64,000 nt of DNA from Muscardinus avellanarius (GCA_963383645.1 OY726559.1:123755721-123819720), one strand, 5' to 3'; numbered from the stretch's first letter, positions 43,312 through 54,130 are shown. Notes: a model not told the origin generated them from the letters alone. Made by a program: numbers and translations.

Positions 43312-44502
43312 GTAAACTACAACAGTAGAAGTGTCTGTAAGGCTTCAGGAAATCACCTGTGCTTTGGTACATTGGCATTTTCTTGCTCCTATTAGCTTGA
43401 GTATCAGAGGCAGATGAAGAGATGCTGGTTTTGCCAACAGAAACTTCACAGGTCTACTCTGGCTTGGTGACTGAGGGAGACTGTGGCTCTGTCCCTGGGG
43501 GGAGGGCTTCCCCTGGAGATGAGCACCCAGGGTTCTGAAGAGGGTCAAAGGATTATCAGTCACTGCATCACAGTTATCATCACCAAGGTCCTTATCATCT
43601 GTTTTGTTTCACAACCTGAAAGTCCACATTCCAGTGTGGTCACCTTGACAGTGGCTCTGATCTTCCAGCCACATAAAATGCCATCTGTGCTCCTCAGATG
43701 ATATCTTTCTTCCCTGGGAAGAGAGTATATGGGCTGGGGGCGGGGGGCTAATTTTTCTTTTTTTCTTTCCACGAAGGCAGAAGGTATGGGGGTGGTATAA
43801 CACAGACTAAGGCTGAAGTTTAAATAAAGCTGGCTTTGAATCCTGGTTCTGCCATTCGCTGACCATGCAGCTCAGAAGGGTTACTCCTCTGTCCGAGGTG
43901 CCTCACCTACTAACTGGAGTAGTACCATCTCATTGGAGAACTGAATGCACACAATACCCCCAAGATCTCATCTGGCAAGTGTTCAGGAAATGTTATTCTA
44001 TAAAAACCAGCTGGGGGTGTCAGTGACCTTGCTAGAAGAAGCCTTCCTTCTAATCTTATAAAGAGATGAGAAATCAAGAGGCTGATTTCACTGGCTGTCC
44101 TTTGGGCTGGGGTGAAGGAAGTCTTGCTACATTTCTGTGTGAGAAAAATGAACTGTTTACACAGAGGAACAGAAGAGAATCGCTCAGACTTGTGATCACC
44201 TCAGAATAAGGAAGCCCCTTCCTCTGGGGAGGCACAGCCCTCAAACGCAGGGCGCTTCCCTCTAAGAGACCTCTCTTCTCAGTGCTAGGGCTGCTTTTAT
44301 AGCCTAGGACTGTGGACGAAGGATGCACTAGATATAGATTTAGACCTTACACTCTATTGCGCTAAGTATTTTGACTTTAATATGTTTGACATTAATAGCT
44401 TACATCAATCTATTTGGGCTTATTGCTTTATCAGTAGATAAAACCCCATTAAAATGAGCTATTTGGGTACATGAAGTTTCTTTCTAATCTGACTGCCTTT
44501 TC
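43312..44502 (+). other. AQP9: AQP9 intron 2, SINE-free, MIR remnant at 43815-43995
   Basis: 'ctttgaatcctggttctgcc' and 'attcgctgaccatgc' are the MIR 5' core in + orientation. The rest is unrecognised. Confidence 0.55.
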
Positions 44503-44519
44503 ATAAAAATGTACATTCT

Positions 44520-44737
44520 TTTTTTTTTTTTTTTGGTGGTACTGGGGGTGGAACCCAGAGGCTTTCTACCTCCGGGCTATACTCCCAGACCTATTTTGTA
44601 TTTTATTTGGAAACAGGGTCTCACTAAGTTGCTGAGAGCCTCACTAAGTAGCTGAGGCTGGCTCGAACCTGTGCAATCGTCCTGTCTCAGCTTCCCAAGT
44701 GCAGGGATTACAAGCGTGCGCCACCACGCCCGGCTCA
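44520..44737 (-). mobile_element. SINE type C, well preserved
   Basis: TSD 'ataaaaatgtacattct' (44503-44519 and 44738-44754), exact over 17 bp. Confidence 0.97.
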
Positions 44738-44754
44738 ATAAAAATGTACATTCT

Positions 44755-44888
44755 AAATAGTACCTAGGGTGTATTCATTTCAAGTCACCCCCCCATGCCA
44801 TTTTGGCATGGGGCTGTATTTCTATTTTCTGTATTTCTATCTTTCTAATAAACTTCTTTAAATCTTCAAACAAAATAAATAGTACCTA
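44755..44888 (+). mobile_element. 110-bp retro-inserted RNA 3' end with its own TSD
   Basis: An insert at 44767-44876 is flanked by an exact 12-bp repeat 'aaatagtaccta' (44755-44766 and 44877-44888). The insert holds a perfect hairpin (CCATGCCA, 3-nt loop, TGGCATGG), then AATAAA at 44849, then 14 bp later an A-rich end 'caaacaaaat'. That is the form of a short retrocopy of a polyadenylated transcript end, possibly LTR-derived. Parent not identified. Confidence 0.6.
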
Positions 44889-44928
44889 ATAATGCCATGA
44901 GGATTAGTTCTCCATCCATCCCTCCAAA

Positions 44929-44930
<2 letters not shown>

Positions 44931-44985
<55 letters not shown>
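44931..44985. repeat. (CT)n microsatellite
   Basis: Long uninterrupted CT run followed by alternating CA/TG-rich 'acacgcacatgcacgcatgc', a possible Z-DNA former, 180 bp before exon 3. Confidence 0.95.
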
Positions 44986-44987
<2 letters not shown>

Positions 44988-45163
44988 ACGCACATGCACG
45001 CATGCGCACGCATGTGCACATGCTCATTCACACACATCTTTCTCCTCACATATAGGTCTCTAGCTAGAAGACTGGGTTCTGCCTGAGCTCTCTAGGTGAG
45101 GTTGTATTGATGCCAGTTTCTTCCCGGCCTCCACTCTGACATTCCAAGTCATTTCTTTTGTAG

Positions 45164-45301
45164 GTGGCCACATCAACCCAGCTGTGTCTTTTGCCATGTG
45201 TCTCTTTGGACGGATGAAATGGTACAAATTGCCGTTTTATGTGGGAGCCCAGTTTCTGGGAGCCTTTGTGGGGGCTGCAGCTCTCTTTGGCATTTACTAT
45301 G
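45164..45301 (+). CDS. AQP9: AQP9 exon 3 (residues 80-125, first base of D126): first NPA box and helix 3
   Basis: Acceptor 'cttttgtag' at 45155-45163, donor GTGAGT at 45302. Phase 1 in, phase 1 out. Encodes GGHINPAVSFAMCLFG, the first pore half-helix with the NPA motif at residues 84-86, then helix 3 (PFYVGAQFLGAFVGAAALFG) and YY. NPA boxes line the pore centre and block proton passage. Confidence 0.98.
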
Positions 45302-45481
45302 GTGAGTAGAGCCTTGAGTCTTCAGATGATGGGAAACTGGGCATCATTTGAAAGCTGGAAGTACCTGGTAGGAAGAGGGGCAGTTAAGCGAGACCAGAAA
45401 GCACTCTATAATTGACAGGAAATTCTAAGTTTAAGGTAATGAGACCAATATTATCATTTGACCAAATGTATGAAGCTTCTT

Positions 45482-45703
45482 GATTTTATTTTATTTTTTT
45501 TTTTGCGGGTCTGGAGATGGAACCCAGGGGCATTCGACCTCTGAGGTACACTCTCTGCCCTATTTTTTATTCATTATTTTGGAACAGGGTCTCACTAAGT
45601 TACAGAGGGCCTCACTAAGTAACTGAGGCTGTCCACGAACTGCGATCCTCTGATCTCAGCATCCCGAATGCTGGGATTACAAGCGTGTACCACCATGCCA
45701 GGC
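45482..45703 (-). mobile_element. SINE type B
   Basis: TSD 'tatgaagcttctt' (45469-45481 and 45704-45716), exact over 13 bp. Confidence 0.95.
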
Positions 45704-45737
45704 TATGAAGCTTCTTAATAAAAATGGTGACATCTTA

Positions 45738-45961
45738 TTTGTTTTTTGGGGGTTTTTTTGGTGGTACTAGGGGTGGAACCCAGAGGCTTTCTACCTCCGG
45801 GCTATACTCCCAGACCTATTTTATATTTTATTTGGAAACAGGGTCTCACTAAGTTGCTGAGAGCCTCACTAAGTAGCTGAGGCTGGCTTCGAACCCATGC
45901 AATCCTCCTGTCTCAGCCTCCCAAGCGCAGGGATTACAAGCGTGCGCCACCACGCCCGGCT
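45738..45961 (-). mobile_element. SINE type C
   Basis: TSD 'aaatggtgacatctta' (45722-45737 and 45962-45977), exact over 16 bp; inserted 5 bp from the TSD of its neighbour. Confidence 0.95.
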
Positions 45962-45977
45962 AAATGGTGACATCTTA

Positions 45978-46805
45978 AATGTCACTAGAACTTAAACTTT
46001 GGTCTGAGCTTGCACTACAGCATGAACACACATAAAATAAGCAACAGGCCGGCAGGTTTCTCTTTCTCTGATTTGGCTGAAGGAAGAGGCATTGACTGGT
46101 GTTTAAAGAAGTGCTTAGAGGAGGGAGCTGAGAATGTCTTTGGAGGAAGAAACACAGCAGAGAAGCAGGGTCACCTGGCCCACCTCTAGACTTCCATCTT
46201 GCAACAGTCCTTGGGGAAAACAGTCCTGGTGGTCAGGGATGCGGACTTCAGTTCTGGTTGTCAGTAAGTAGCTGTGTGATGTAAATAAGCCATCTGACTG
46301 ATGGACCTCGGTTTTCTCCTGGAAAAATGGGAAAATTGAATGAGATGATTCCCAACTCCCTTCACACTAAGAAATCTTGAGGTTCTATGAAATCAATGGC
46401 TAAAGCAAGATTCCAACTGACACAAGGTGAGCCTCCATGCGTCTGTCAAACTGAAGACCTCAGGAAATGAAGCTGATGAACCCAGACTTAGGGAACTAGA
46501 TTGTGGAAATGGGCATCTCTCTGAGAATCAAAGTGTAAGAAAGCCAGAGGGGAACTCAAAACCAAACCGGAAATTCAGAGAGCCAGTTGCTATGGCCAAA
46601 GAGGACTGGCTATATCAAGTGCTGCCATCCCCTGGTTAGAAGGACTCCAGGGACTCTCCTCCACCTCTTCATTATATTGTGACACCTTCAAGTTCTGGAG
46701 ATTGTTATCAGGAGCTTCTGAGAACCCCTCCAGGAACTGTTCTGCCTAGAGCAGGTTTAATCTCTACTCTAGCTTTAGGTTGATCTTAAAAATTCCACAA
46801 ATTCA
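45978..46805 (+). other. AQP9: AQP9 intron 3, MIR remnant at 46225-46385
   Basis: 'taagtagctgtgtgatgta' and 'cctcggttttctcctggaa' then 'aatgggaaaattgaatg' are MIR core. The rest is unrecognised. Confidence 0.55.
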
Positions 46806-46880
46806 GCCAGATGTGGTGGCACCTGTAATCCAGTAGCTCAGAGGTAGAATGCCCCTGGCGTGCATCCCCAGTAACCTCCT
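46806..46880 (+). mobile_element. SINE with large internal deletion
   Basis: B1 head 'agccagatgtggtggcacc' joins straight to ID 'gtagctcagaggtagaatg'. Confidence 0.8.
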
Positions 46881-46918
46881 AGAAAAATTCCAAGAATTTC
46901 CCCCCAAAAGATTGGTTC

Positions 46919-47128
46919 CTAGCCTGGCGTGGCGGCACATGCTTGTAATCCCAGCATTTGGGAGGCTGAGACAGGAGGATCGCGGTTCTCAGACAGCCTC
47001 AGCTACTTAAGCCCTTTGCAACTCAGTGAGACCCTGTTTCAAAATAAAAAATAAAAAAATAGGGCTGGGAGTGTCATTGAGAGGTAGAATGCCCCTGGAT
47101 TCCATCCCCAGTACTGAAAAAAAAAAAA
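46919..47128 (+). mobile_element. SINE type A
   Basis: TSD 'aaaagattggttc' (46906-46918 and 47129-47141), exact over 13 bp. Next to it, 'agaaccccacta' is locally duplicated (47146, 47171). Confidence 0.95.
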
Positions 47129-47402
47129 AAAAGATTGGTTCATAGAACCCCACTAAGGATTAGTTTCCAGAACCCCACTAGCTAAAGTCCATCAGCACAG
47201 CCAGGGGATTTCTACCTCTGACCCACCATCCTGGGATAATCCTAGGTATCTCTAACACTGACATACTGTGAGGCCAAGAGAGACAGATAAGGATATGCCA
47301 AGCTCAGTGTGAGCGTTTGCCGTTGTTTAGCACAAGGCCTGGCAGAAGCCTTCCTCGACCCTCCCTAGACACACTAATGTGCCAGAGCTCTGTCTTCCAC
47401 AG

Positions 47403-47521
47403 ATGGCCTTATGGCCTTTGCTGGTGGAAAATTACTCATCGTGGGAGAAAATGCAACAGCACACATTTTTGCAACATACCCAGCTCCATATCTATCTCTG
47501 GTGAATGCATTTGCAGACCAA
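47403..47521 (+). CDS. AQP9: AQP9 exon 4 (D126-Q165): extracellular loop C
   Basis: Acceptor 'ttccacag' at 47395-47402, donor GTAAGT at 47522. Phase 1 in, phase 0 out. Encodes GLMAFAGGKLLIVGENATAH and on to FADQ. Asn142 in the N-A-T sequon is a predicted N-glycosylation site in the large extracellular loop, at the position known for AQP9. 'ATYPAPYLS' leads to helix 4. Confidence 0.98.
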
Positions 47522-48257
47522 GTAAGTACAGATTTAATAAAGACCTAACTTTGGTGAAAACATGATAAAAGAAGGGAAAAATATTGGAGTATTGTGGACC
47601 TATCAGAAGGAAGGGTTGTGGTTCCAAAGTTAGAGGTCTCAGGGAATGACCCAGGCTTTCTCAACAAGTGTTTGTTCTTGCAGAAGCTGGTAACACTAGA
47701 AGACTTTTCTGCTGCCTTTAATACACACATTTGTCGCACATCAGTTGAGGTCTATGAAAAGGTGAAGGACTGGGCATCTCAACCCCTGGAAAGAAAGATG
47801 CAGTTCATTTTACTCTTGTCTCTTTTGTGAGTGTCTAAATAGGGAGGCCACAAGAGAAGACCATTCTATCTCAGTTTATGAACCATGCTTTACAGTGGGA
47901 GAGTCTGGCCATCATGGATCTCCTCTGTCTCACCATGAGCCTAGGTTATTCAAACTCTCAGGGAGCTAAAAGTTTCTCTACCTTATTTAAACTAGCTGCT
48001 GGCACCCCAGCATTTGTGCTATAGCCAGAAGCACCATTATTCTGGTCTGTCTGTGGCAAAATCAGCCTTGTCAACCTAACAGGCTCTTCCTCACTCATTG
48101 TGTTCCAAGAAGGCTGTTGGTCATCTTGGCCAAAGAAGAGGAAGAAGGAAAGAAGGAAGGGGAAAAAAAGAAGGAAGGAAGGAAATTCTTTTGTGATCAG
48201 AATGAGGCAGATCAGAGTGGGCATGTATATAAAATAGGTCTTCGAGCTTACCTGATA
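47522..48257 (+). other. AQP9: AQP9 intron 4, 5' part
   Basis: No repeat signature except a purine-rich GGAA/GAAG stretch at 48125-48190 that could form triplex DNA. An open frame across 47594-47830 has no domain. Confidence 0.5.
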
Positions 48258-48268
48258 TGCCTACTTTT

Positions 48269-48463
48269 TTTTTTTTTTTGGTGGTACTGGGGTTCCTGGA
48301 AGCCCTTCTACCTCTGGGCTACACTCCCAGACCTATTTCATACTTTTTTTATTTTTGGAAACAGGGTCTCTTAAGCCAGCACGGCTGGCTTAGAACCTGC
48401 ACGATCCTCCTGTCTCTGCCTCCCAAGCGCAGGGATTACAAGCGTGCGCCACCACACCTGGCG
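48269..48463 (-). mobile_element. SINE type D
   Basis: TSD 'tgcctactttt' (48258-48268 and 48464-48474). Confidence 0.95.
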
Positions 48464-48474
48464 TGCCTACTTTT

Positions 48475-48880
48475 ATTCAATGGGTAGGTGTAAAACTTTG
48501 CCTTCTTCTTTTTCTTTTCCACTTTGATAAACAAACCGCACAGTCAACAAGAGTTTATTGAGTCCTAGGTGCTCAGTCCTGTGACTGGAGCTTGAGAAAC
48601 CGACAAGTTAATGCAAATTGTAAAGAACCAATATTCAGAGTCCTTTTACATGAATTAAAACATTTTTGTCCTCAAATTTTTGACTGGTTTCGGCAAATTA
48701 CTGGACTTTTTGGGTCTTGAGTTTTTCACTTAAAATGAAGATAAATATTAGCCCTAATAGAGTTACTTGCAAGAATAAAAATAATAATATGAGGAAAACG
48801 CATCGGAAACTGTCTGCTCAGAAATTTTGAATCTAGGTGAGGAACCAAATGATCACATTCGAATAAGAGGACAATTCAAT
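48475..48880. other. AQP9 intron 4, possible old L2/MIR traces
   Basis: 'caagagtttattgagtcct' and 'aggtgctcagtcctgtg' (48548-48585) resemble the complement of an L2 tail. 'gttacttgcaagaataaaa' with 'aaaatgaagataaatatta' (48690-48800) resembles MIR. Weak. Confidence 0.4.
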
Positions 48881-49091
48881 AGCCAGGCGTGGTGGCGCAC
48901 GCAGCTCGTAATCCCAGACTTGGGAGGCTGAGGCAGGAGGATCGCGGTTCAAGGACAGCCTCAGCTACTCAGTGAGGACCTCTGCAACTTAGTGAGACCT
49001 TGTGTCAAAATAAAGAATAAAAAATAGGGCTGGGGTGTGGCTCAGAGGTAACATGCCCCTGGGTTCCATCTCTGGTACCACACACACACAA
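48881..49091 (+). mobile_element. SINE type A
   Basis: 'agaggacaat' on both sides (48867, 49094); extra 'cagct' in the B1 head. Confidence 0.9.
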
Positions 49092-49544
49092 AAGAGGACA
49101 ATGAAAAATAGAATATAACTAGATGGAAAATTGGACTAGAGGAATCACAATACCAGCTTGGAGCAGAGGGCCTTGAAGACCTCTGACAACAGAAGAAGTT
49201 TCAGTGAGAATAATAGCAGAGAGATGGGCTGCCAGACAAAGATATGCTGTCATAGGTGGCACAGTAGAAGCATAGTATAGAAATGAAGTAATGAGGGTCT
49301 TACCTTGCACCTGGCACTAGGCTGAGAGTGTTAGACTCATTTCCAAATTCTACTTCGAGAAGGCAAGCTCCTGAGAAAGAGGAACCAAAAAGATAGTGAT
49401 ATCACAGTGCAGGGTGGGTAGCAGGGGCATTTGGCCTAGATATGGTGCATGTGGGTTTGGGTGGAGGGCGCAGATTTGGTAGAATATGACTTAGTGAACA
49501 CACAATGCCTCTTACGTGATAGATGCTAAATTATATTTTGTGTG
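49092..49544. other. AQP9 intron 4, nothing recognised
   Basis: No named feature. Confidence 0.45.
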
Positions 49545-49613
49545 TGTATGTGGTACTGAGGATCAAACCCTGGGCCTTGCTCATGCTAGGCAAGTACTTT
49601 ACCACTAAGCTTC
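49545..49613 (-). mobile_element. Monomeric ID element
   Basis: Has the full tRNA-like core absent from the composite SINEs: 'ccttgctcatgctaggcaag' and 'tactttaccactaagc'. A free ID/BC1-type SINE. Confidence 0.8.
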
Positions 49614-50122
49614 AGAAAACACTATTAATGAATGAGTGAATCCATGTATGAATGAACTTATGATGAAATAAAGTTATATTCAATAAAAGAAAGACTTTTC
49701 TAGAAATTGGGTCTGTGCTAAATACAGACCCTGTTTCCCAAGAACAACAATGGCTAGAGGTATCAGTGCAAGTCTGGTAGCCTGTAGGTGGCAGAAAGTG
49801 GGGACTGTGAGATTCTTCAATACCTTTAACTCCGGATGGTAGGTATCATTGTATACATCACCTTTAAGAGCCTTTCCAGCTCTGAGACTGGAGTAGCTGG
49901 TTGGAAACAGGAGCTTTCCAACTAAGGAAAATTGGAGACATCTGAAGGAAGAGGCAAGGAGGGCAATGGTTTCATAAATGTAGGACGGCAATATAAAAAG
50001 GTATGAAGAGAGAAGATGGGAGGAGAAGGGCTTGCTCACGGCAGGTGCACAGTTTTAATGGATACAGGGTGAACTATGAAAGGAACATGCCAGTTCTTTC
50101 CTAAGTGATATGTTCTTGGATG
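49614..50122. other. AQP9 intron 4, nothing recognised
   Basis: No named feature; short 'aatgaatgagtgaatccatg' tract at the left edge. Confidence 0.45.
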
Positions 50123-50136
50123 GCTTCTGGGTTTTA

Positions 50137-50346
50137 TTTTTTTTTATTTTTATTTTTTTATTTTTGGTGGTACTGGGGTTCCTGGAAGCCCTTCTACCTC
50201 CGGGCTACACTCCCAGACCTATTTTATATTTTTTTATTTGGAAATAGAGTCTCTTAAGCCAGCGAAGCTGGCTCCAAACCTGCGTGATCCTCCTGTCTCC
50301 GCCTCCCAAGCGTGGGGATTACAAGCGTGCGCCACCACGCCCGGTA
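50137..50346 (-). mobile_element. SINE type D
   Basis: TSD 'gcttctgggtttta' (50123-50136 and 50347-50360), exact over 14 bp. Confidence 0.97.
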
Positions 50347-50486
50347 GCTTCTGGGTTTTAGTACTATAGAATGCCTAAGTGAACATGCCTAAGTGTTTTG
50401 TAAGTTTTACATGCTTGAGATGATTTCTATGGCACAAGACTCAACCACCCAGCAACATGAAGTTATACGAACAAACTAGTATTTTA

Positions 50487-50704
50487 TTTTATTTTATTTA
50501 TTTTGCGGGTCTGGGGATGGAACCCAGGGGCATTCAACCTCTGAACTACACCCCCTGCCCTATTTTTTATTCTTTATTTTGAAACCGGGTCTCACTGAGT
50601 TGCAGAGGGCCTCACTAAGTAGCTGAGGCTGTACGCGAACCATGATCCTCCAGTCTCAGCCTCCCGAATGCTGAGATTACAAGCGTGCGCCACCATGCTC
50701 TGCT
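50487..50704 (-). mobile_element. SINE type B
   Basis: TSD 'caaactagtatttta' (50472-50486 and 50705-50719), exact over 15 bp. Confidence 0.97.
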
Positions 50705-50733
50705 CAAACTAGTATTTTAAAATTCGTGTTGTT

Positions 50734-50940
50734 GCGCCGGGCATGGTGGCGCACGCTTGTAATCCCCATGCTTGGGAGGCAGGACAGGAGAATCACCAGC
50801 CACACTGGTGTAAGAGACCCTGTTTCAAAAATATAAAATAGGTCTGTGAGTATAGTCCGGAGGTAGAAGGGCTTCCAGGAACCCCAGTACCACCAAATAA
50901 ATAAAATAAAATAAAATAAAATAAAATAAAATGCATGTTG
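50734..50940 (+). mobile_element. SINE type D with (AAAAT)n tail
   Basis: 'agaagggcttccaggaacc' and an AAAAT array to about 50931. Confidence 0.9.
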
Positions 50941-50942
50941 CT

Positions 50943-51178
50943 AGCCGGGCAGGGTGACGTACGCTTGTAATCCCTGCACTTGGGAGGCTGAGACAGGAGG
51001 ATCACACAAGTTCGAAGCCAGCCTCAGCTACTTAGTGAGGCTCTCCACAACTTATTTAGACCCTGTTTACAAATAAAAATATAAAATAGGTCTGGGAGTA
51101 TATCTTGGAATTAGAAAGCCCCTGGATTCCACCCCCAGTACCACCAAAAATAAATAAATAAGTAAAAATAAAATAAAA
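50943..51178 (+). mobile_element. SINE type C with A-rich tail
   Basis: 'ataaaatgcatgttgcta' before and 'ataaaatgcatattgcta' after, a TSD with one mismatch. Confidence 0.92.
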
Positions 51179-51314
51179 TGCATATTGCTAAATTTTTGCT
51201 GAGTTTCCTTTCAAAAACATGTGCTAAGCTCCACTTGAAACCCCTGAAAGAGCTGATTCTCTTTTCCTAACATTTGGAATTGTTTGCATTTCTTTTCTAT
51301 AAAACAGATTTTTC

Positions 51315-51513
51315 ACCGGGTGTGGTGGCGCACGCTTGTAATCCCAGCATTCGGGAGGTTGAGACTGGAGGATCGCGGTTCGCGGACAGCCTCAGCTACT
51401 TAGTGAGGCCCTCTGCAACTCAGTGAGACCCGGTTTCAAAATAAAGAATAAAAAATAGGGCAGGGGGTGTAGCTCAGAGGCTGAATGCCCCTGGGTTCCA
51501 TCCCCAGACCCTC

Positions 51514-51555
<42 letters not shown>
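51315..51555 (+). mobile_element. SINE type B with (CA)n tail
   Basis: 'caccgggtgtggtggcgca' to CA run 51516-51555. Confidence 0.92.
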
Positions 51556-51556
<1 letters not shown>

Positions 51557-51989
51557 TCCACTTGCTTCCCAATTGTACTTCTCTTCGGCAGACTTTCTGC
51601 TGCTTCCTTTGCCCACTTATCTATGGCTCTCTTCCTTTGTTCTTCTCCTCAGTTTCAGCAAGCCCTTCATCGCCTCACGGCCCTGCAGCTCACTGTCCCA
51701 TCTACTCCTCTCTTAGTAGAGCAGCCACAGTCCAGAGAACAGTCTCTGTTGCTAAAAGCCTTGGACCAAAGGCCGCTGCCAGTCACTAAGCATGCCCTCT
51801 TGGGCAGGGAACGAGTCTGCAAAGAACAATTATGTTAACATCCCCTCTAGGATTGCTGGAAAGAAGAGCCATGCACTCATCTAATGCGCACGGGTCGTTA
51901 CTGGTGGGTTTATTTTAGAAAGAAGGTTGAATTTCGAGGCGCGTATTAGCAGACGCAGGCTCACCCTCCTGTGTGTTTTCTCCTTGCAG
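51556..51989 (+). other. AQP9: AQP9 intron 4, 3' end
   Basis: Ends with the strong pyrimidine tract 'gtgtgttttctccttgcag' (51971-51989). The open frame through 51485-51838 starts in the SINE and is not real. Confidence 0.6.
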
Positions 51990-52207
51990 GTCCTGTCCAC
52001 CATGTTCCTGCTCATGATTGTTTTTGCTATTTTTGACTCCAGAAACCTGGGGGTCCCCAAGGGCCTAGAGCCTGTGGTCATTGGCCTCCTCATTATTGTC
52101 CTCTCTTCTTCTTTGGGGCTGAACACTGGCTGTGCCATGAATCCAGCTCGAGATCTGAGTCCCAGGCTTTTCACTGCACTGGCAGGATGGGGGTTTGAAG
52201 TCTTCAC
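51990..52207 (+). CDS. AQP9: AQP9 exon 5 (residues 166-237, two bases of T238): helices 4-5, second NPA box
   Basis: Acceptor CAG at 51987-51989, donor GTAAGT at 52208. Phase 0 in, phase 2 out. Encodes VLSTMFLLMIVFAIFD (helix 4), GLEPVVIGLLIIVLSS (helix 5) and LNTGCAMNPARDLSPRL. NPA is at 216-218. Arg219 is the filter arginine and Asp220 is the aquaglyceroporin-specific aspartate. Cys213 and Ala214 supply the small filter residues that allow glycerol-sized solutes. Confidence 0.98.
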
Positions 52208-52346
52208 GTAAGTAACAATGGTGGAAGGAGAGGAAAGATGTGTCCTGTGCCTCATGGGAGGGTGGGCTTTCACCTGGGGGCCCATGGTGTGCACAGCAGG
52301 GACTGGAGTCTTAAACTGAGGACACATCACTGGTGCTTTGTGATGT

Positions 52347-52389
<43 letters not shown>

Positions 52390-52496
52390 TGTCTGTCTGT
52401 CTGTCTGTCTATATGCCGGGGTTGGGGATAGAGGCAAGTTCTAGACAAATTCAATAAAGATAGGCCTATTCTCTATAATAATAAAATAATAATAAA
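52208..52496. repeat. Intron 5 start with (GT)n(GTCT)n microsatellite
   Basis: GT run 52350-52387 then CTGT/GTCT units to 52412; the rest unrecognised. Confidence 0.85.
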
Positions 52497-52690
52497 ACCA
52501 GGTGTGCTAGCACTCACCTGTAATCCCAGTACATGGGAGGTTGAGACAGGAGGATCACAGGTTCAAGGCCAGCTTCAACAATTTAGACTTGCAGCAATCT
52601 AGCAAGACCCTGTTTCAAAATAAAAATAAAATAGGACTGGGGGTATAGTTCAGAAATAGGAAGCCCTTGGGTTTACTTACCAATACCACA
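52497..52690 (+). mobile_element. SINE, diverged type A
   Basis: 'accaggtgtgctagcactc' to 'caataccacatac'. Confidence 0.85.
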
Positions 52691-52732
52691 TACAACAACA
52701 ACTACTACTACTACTAAAAATAATAATTCCTT

Positions 52733-52924
52733 GCCGGACGTGGTGGCGCACACTTGTAATCCCTGTGCTTGGGAGGCTGAGACAGGAGAATCACGCAGGT
52801 TCAAAGCCAGCCTCAGCTGGCTTAAGAGACCCTGTTTCCAAATAAAATATAAAATAGATCTGGGAGTGTAGCCCGGAGGTAGAAGGCCCCTGTGTTCCAT
52901 CCCCAGTACCACACACACACACAA

Positions 52925-52925
<1 letters not shown>
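52733..52925 (+). mobile_element. SINE type D
   Basis: 'aataataattcct' before (52720) and after (52948), though the right copy merges with an AAT array 52926-52957. Confidence 0.9.
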
Positions 52926-52957
<32 letters not shown>

Positions 52958-53082
52958 TCCTCAATTGGTTTATAGCTTTATGTGAACATTTGGTAGTTTA
53001 ATTTGTCTATAGGACTTTGTGAAAAAGAGAGTCCTAGAATTTGCATCTTTCAATGCACCAAAGGGCTTTCTCATGAATCCTT

Positions 53083-53800
53083 CATTCATTCAGCACATCT
53101 GCACTGGATACTATCTACACTGCAGTCACTGTGCTAAGCAAGGCAGCAATTCCAAAATCAGTCAGAAGACTCACCCCAGGCCGTCCGCGGACTCGAGCAT
53201 CCTAAAAGCGCAGGGGCAGAGGCCCGCGTCTCCTCGTCAGCGTCAGCAGCTTCCCCTTTCTGCGTTAGTTTATTTACTCCCAAAGCTACCTGATCTCTTA
53301 CAAGACCTTGTGCTACAGATGACAAAACCCAGCTGCTGCCCTTCAACAATTTATTTATACTCCACGTAAGAGGTTACAGCACAGTCTCTTACACAAGGTT
53401 AGCTGTCAAGTGCTATTAAAGAGATTTCACTAATTAACTCCAGGAGTGGAACGGCGGCTCACAGCTCCAAATCGAGGCATTTGGGGGTGGGGAAGTGGGA
53501 GCATTTTGCAGCATTTGGACGCACTTAGATGGGCAGTAAAGAGGATGTCTCAGGCCGAGAGGACCCTGTATTCAAAGACAGAATGTTCAAATGACAAGTG
53601 GCCTGGTATAATGGCAAGGTGGTTGGAAAGGGAAGCCGTCAGATCACAGAGGAAGAGTTATGAGGATTGGGGTTCTTCTCCTCCAACCTTATTCTGTAGG
53701 CTCTAGAAGGTAGCAAAGGATTTGGGGCAGAAGGTTGGCATGTTTAGAATGTTAATTTAGCAAAAGTAGCCTGGCGTTACCATATAAGATGAGTTGAAAA
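53083..53800 (-). mobile_element. L2 LINE remnant
   Basis: 'ccttcattcattcagcaca', 'tgcagtcactgtgctaagc' is the complement of the L2 tail. 'cttgtgctacagatgac' and, near 53700-53790, 'gcaaaggatttggggcaga' style sequence fits farther L2 sequence. A GC-rich unrecognised piece (53165-53260) interrupts. Confidence 0.5.
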
Positions 53801-54130
53801 AGAGCAGAGAAGTAGAGATCTGTTGACAAAGAGCTAGGTTGGCTGGTGATCTTTGGCTAAAAGTTCCCCCCAAACTTTTGAGGGACAAGGGGCCTCCAAA
53901 GTGTCCCTAGAAAGTCCCATCCACCCAGGGCTTTCTATCCAGGTGAGCACCTGGATAAGCTACCCCCACCTGGACTGCCTCCATGGTCTCAGATACAACC
54001 AAGATGGCCTTAGTCTCAGATCCTCGCTTGCCCCTACGCGCAGGGGCCTGGGGACCGGAAGGTCTGACGAGGGCCAGGCCAGCAGGCCATGGCTCACATT
54101 GCCTTGCCTTTACATATTAGGAGGTTCTGA
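53801..54130. other. AQP9 intron 5, nothing recognised
   Basis: No named feature. Confidence 0.45.

Noticed and set aside
51881..52330. 149-codon minus-strand frame over exon 5
   Set aside because: Antisense shadow of the exon 5 coding sequence and its GC-rich flank.
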